DNA of 5,834 bases from Pirellulaceae bacterium (GTDB lineage Bacteria; Planctomycetota; Planctomycetia; Pirellulales; Pirellulaceae): contig JADLDX010000380.1 in NCBI GenBank assembly GCA_020846515.1, positions 1 through 5,834 on the forward strand, given 5' to 3'. A program made the position numbers and the translations under genes. Positions 5,276 to 5,834 of the stretch are shown piece after piece. Positions within the stretch are counted from its first letter, which is position 1. Each line of letters opens with the position of its first letter. The notes below the pieces were generated by a model. It ran no database searches. It was not told the DNA's origin and worked only from the letters and a program-made list of their open reading frames with translations.

Positions 5276-5834
5276 TGAGCAAGAAGCTACTGGCTGCCAG
5301 TTGAACGCCTAATGCAATCGCACCGATCGCGGGAATCAAACACTTCATCGTGGCCGAGTAGTTCAGCGGACCGAAACCACTGCTGGCCCAATCGAAGGCT
5401 TTCCATAGAACCGTAGCCGTTCCACCCACGATCAGTAATGCCGATGCGCTCAAGCAACGTTCAAGGGTGAAGACATGGGAGAGTTTTTCGAGTCGATTGT
5501 CGCGAGGCAGCAAGCCTTCGCCTGCGGCAAAGGTCTTCGCCAAGACCGCACACGACAGCAGTTGGGCTGAAACCAGCAGCGCTAACGTGGCCACCAATAA
5601 AGTGTGCGCATCAAAGATCACGCCGGCCAGGTTCACGTTCCACAGGGCCAACATAGCGCCCAGGACACCGCATACACCCAGCGCAGCGCCGGGTACCAAA
5701 AACGTCCAGCGTGGACTCTGTAGTAGGTAAAACCTCAACGTACGCCAACCATCGCGAAAGGTTCGCAGGTGGGGACGATGAACCGTACGTCCGTCTTTAT
5801 AGAGCGTGATCGGCACTTCGGAAATGCGAGCACC
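5250..5834 (-). CDS. GT2-family glycosyltransferase, C-terminal membrane part (5' end outside the window)
   Basis: The frame is open to the window edge and reads GARISEVPITLYKDGR before continuing, so the GTG at 5816 is an internal valine and not a start. The visible 194 residues match the tail of GT2 enzymes related to dolichyl/polyprenyl-phosphate sugar synthases: the EVPITL strand ending the catalytic domain, a HLRTFRDGWRTLRFYLLQSP amphipathic linker, then four membrane segments (about 44-64, 77-101, 127-147, 162-189 of the fragment) with GFGPLNYSATMKCLIPA between the last two. The catalytic DxD region is not in the window, so activity cannot be judged. Inferred role: charging a lipid-phosphate carrier with a sugar at the inner membrane face for the downstream GT39-like protein. 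The stop is TAA at 5252-5250, and the short gap to the next gene suggests co-transcription. Confidence 0.85.
   Translation of the reverse strand, partial: GARISEVPITLYKDGRTVHRPHLRTFRDGWRTLRFYLLQSPRWTFLVPGAALGVCGVLGAMLALWNVNLAGVIFDAHTLLVATLALLVSAQLLSCAVLAKTFAAGEGLLPRDNRLEKLSHVFTLERCLSASALLIVGGTATVLWKAFDWASSGFGPLNYSATMKCLIPAIGAIALGVQLAASSFLLSVLRMARR

Noticed and set aside
5250..5816. A stand-alone 188-residue membrane protein starting at GTG 5816
   Set aside because: The frame stays open to the window edge, and the residues before the GTG continue a GT2 catalytic-domain end, so this is a fragment of a larger gene.

Overview
The window most resembles an ordinary chromosomal stretch from a mid-GC, Gram-negative-type bacterium. 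I favour a planctomycete (Pirellulaceae-like). That placement rests on the look of the two membrane glycosyltransferase-type proteins, the loose Shine-Dalgarno use and the many GTAG-headed palindromes between genes. It is an inference, and no marker gene is present to prove it.

Layout: (1) positions 2-43 may hold the last 13 codons of a plus-strand gene. (2) Positions 47-113 carry two GTAG-headed hairpins in inverted orientation (a REP doublet, or REPIN-like unit). (3) Positions 125-1048 (+) encode a complete TIGR01777/YfcH-type NAD(P)-binding epimerase-like protein. (4) Positions 1049-1696 form a 648-base gene-free zone between two convergent genes. It contains a second inverted pair of GTAG hairpins about 500 bp apart, and between them two 160-bp tandem repeats that each fold into an 85-nt hairpin. 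(5) Positions 1697-5834 hold three minus-strand genes. In transcription order they are a GT2-type glycosyltransferase (only its C-terminal membrane part is in the window), a GT39-like multi-spanning membrane glycosyltransferase, and an ABC half-transporter whose nucleotide-binding domain has lost nearly every ATPase motif.

The two glycosyltransferase-type genes are tightly linked. They plausibly work in sequence: a GT2 enzyme charging a polyprenyl-phosphate carrier with sugar, and a GT-C enzyme using it on the far side of the membrane. The ABC-like gene follows after a gap of about 100 bases and may have its own promoter. Its full-length open frame with a dead ATPase site suggests a repurposed membrane protein rather than a working pump.

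The two signals most worth following are the motif-less ABC protein and the structured repeats between the convergent genes. In those repeats, base changes between copies fall in ways that keep the predicted stems paired.
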